From: Acidobacteriaceae bacterium
GTDB lineage: Bacteria; Acidobacteriota; Terriglobia; Terriglobales; Acidobacteriaceae
Reading direction: 5' to 3'
Assembly: GCA_003139095.1 (NCBI GenBank)
Contig: PLHW01000044.1
Coordinates: forward strand, 63,838-127,837
DNA length: 64,000 nucleotides
Shown here: piece after piece, positions 63,423 to 64,000 of the stretch
Position numbering within the stretch: the first letter of the stretch is position 1
Layout: each line of letters opens with the position of its first letter
The notes under the pieces: model-generated
What the model saw: the letters and a program-made list of their open reading frames with translations, nothing else
What the model was told of the DNA's origin: nothing
Databases searched by the model: none
Program-made: the position numbers and the translations under genes

Positions 63423-64000
63423 TCAGTATCCCAAGTAAGCCGACGGAGGTTGCCACGGCTCCGGCTGCAAGTGGAAGTAATCCCTCAGCACATGTTCGGC
63501 AGTGGTCAGCGCTCCTTCGACCCAACCTTGGCTTCCAGAGTAGGCCTCCCCCACGATGAACAAGTTTTCTTGGGGAAATGGGCGACGAATACCTTGCATC
63601 ACTTTCTGTACGTTGACTCCCGGAGCCCAGAAATTCCATCCGCCCCCGTATGGATCGTGACTCCAATCTTTGTAGGCGGCAAGAAATTCACCCGGTTGTC
63701 CGTGGGGATTCTGCATTGGATCGGGGAGCGGTTGATTGAAATGTAGATAACGCAATTGTTGCTGCGCGTGGCGAACCATTTCAGCGGGAGCTGGCAGAAA
63801 ACCGGGTTCATCCGCTAGCGCCCGGCTCATTTCCATCACGTGGTGCTGGTACGGGTCAAGGCGGGTTTCAGCCTCTGGGTAAAGCGCTTTGACTGCCAGT
63901 TCCAGACGGGATCGGATTTGCGGACGAAGGTCTCTTGGATCTTCCAGGGATTTCCAGAATGATACTGCGCCTAGGTCATCATAAGACGCCATGACCAGGC
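63423..64000 (-). CDS. Flavin-dependent amine oxidase, C-terminal part (truncated by window)
   Basis: 192 residues are visible and the frame stays open past 64000, so the N-terminal Rossmann fold lies outside. GGGWNFWAPGVNVQ and NLFIVGEAYSGSQGWVEGA are the C-terminal FAD-binding pattern of monoamine/L-amino-acid oxidases, such as VioA or RebO. It would make an imino acid and hydrogen peroxide, a fitting first step for the VioB-type protein. An internal ATG at 63992 is unlikely to be the start. Confidence 0.8.
   Translation of the reverse strand, partial: LVMASYDDLGAVSFWKSLEDPRDLRPQIRSRLELAVKALYPEAETRLDPYQHHVMEMSRALADEPGFLPAPAEMVRHAQQQLRYLHFNQPLPDPMQNPHGQPGEFLAAYKDWSHDPYGGGWNFWAPGVNVQKVMQGIRRPFPQENLFIVGEAYSGSQGWVEGALTTAEHVLRDYFHLQPEPWQPPSAYLGY

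Overview
This window looks like one large mobile or plasmid-like block from a GC-rich Gram-negative bacterium, followed by chromosomal-type metabolic genes. The mix of families (a two-copy VirB9 secretion operon, PRTRC cassette, long polytopic sugar-transferase-like protein, small helical proteins) suggests an Acidobacteriota (Terriglobia-like) genome. That assignment is an inference from protein families only: there is no rRNA or marker gene in the window. No integrase, transposase, tRNA, rRNA or CRISPR array was seen.

Region 1 (1-22.3 kb) is a conjugative type IV secretion operon, all on the plus strand and tightly packed with many 4-base stop/start overlaps. The order is: end of a MoxR AAA ATPase, lytic transglycosylase (VirB1-like), VirB9-like, VirB10, three genes built from repeats of a VirB2-like membrane module, VirB3-like, VirB4, two tandem VirB5-like proteins, VirB6-like, VirB8-like, two small proteins, a 949-residue protein with the signatures of the two-barrel RNA polymerase/QDE-1-type RdRP superfamily, a second VirB9-like protein, the VirD4 coupling ATPase, and a Replic_Relax-type candidate relaxase. 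No VirB11 was seen.

Region 2 (22.4-36.2 kb) holds element maintenance and DNA-processing genes: an antisense HEPN protein, a TOTE-type archaeo-eukaryotic primase with a DnaG-like zinc finger behind a clean sigma-70 promoter, a stand-alone C-terminal domain of B12-dependent ribonucleotide reductase, SSB, a PRTRC cassette (E, C, F, B and ThiF, with E1-, E2- and Ub-like features), and a Rad52-family annealing protein. Two minus-strand genes, one a Dph6-like PP-loop ATPase, interrupt the cassette.

Region 3 (36.2-45.6 kb) has a minus-strand two-gene operon headed by a PIN-like nuclease, then a plus-strand set: DUF6094-type methyltransferase, unknown protein, SNF2-like helicase, DUF932 protein, a small conserved protein, and a decayed second copy of the DUF932 3' end.

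Region 4 (45.7-51.6 kb) is the most system-like part. It is a five-gene minus-strand operon: small membrane protein, 1017-residue CHAT protease with an intact His/Cys dyad, a protein starting Met-Gly-Ser-Gly, a QatC/QueC-like PP-loop enzyme and an ASCH protein. I read it as an undescribed Qat-like defence system in which the QueC-like enzyme may modify the N-terminal glycine of its neighbour.

Region 5 (52.1-64 kb) holds two facing operons of oxidative enzymes: VioB-type ferritin-like proteins, a metallophosphoesterase, a DyP-type peroxidase, a LodA-like quinoprotein that appears split in two, and the end of a flavin amine oxidase. They are probably a natural-product or amino-acid oxidation pathway and not part of the mobile element.
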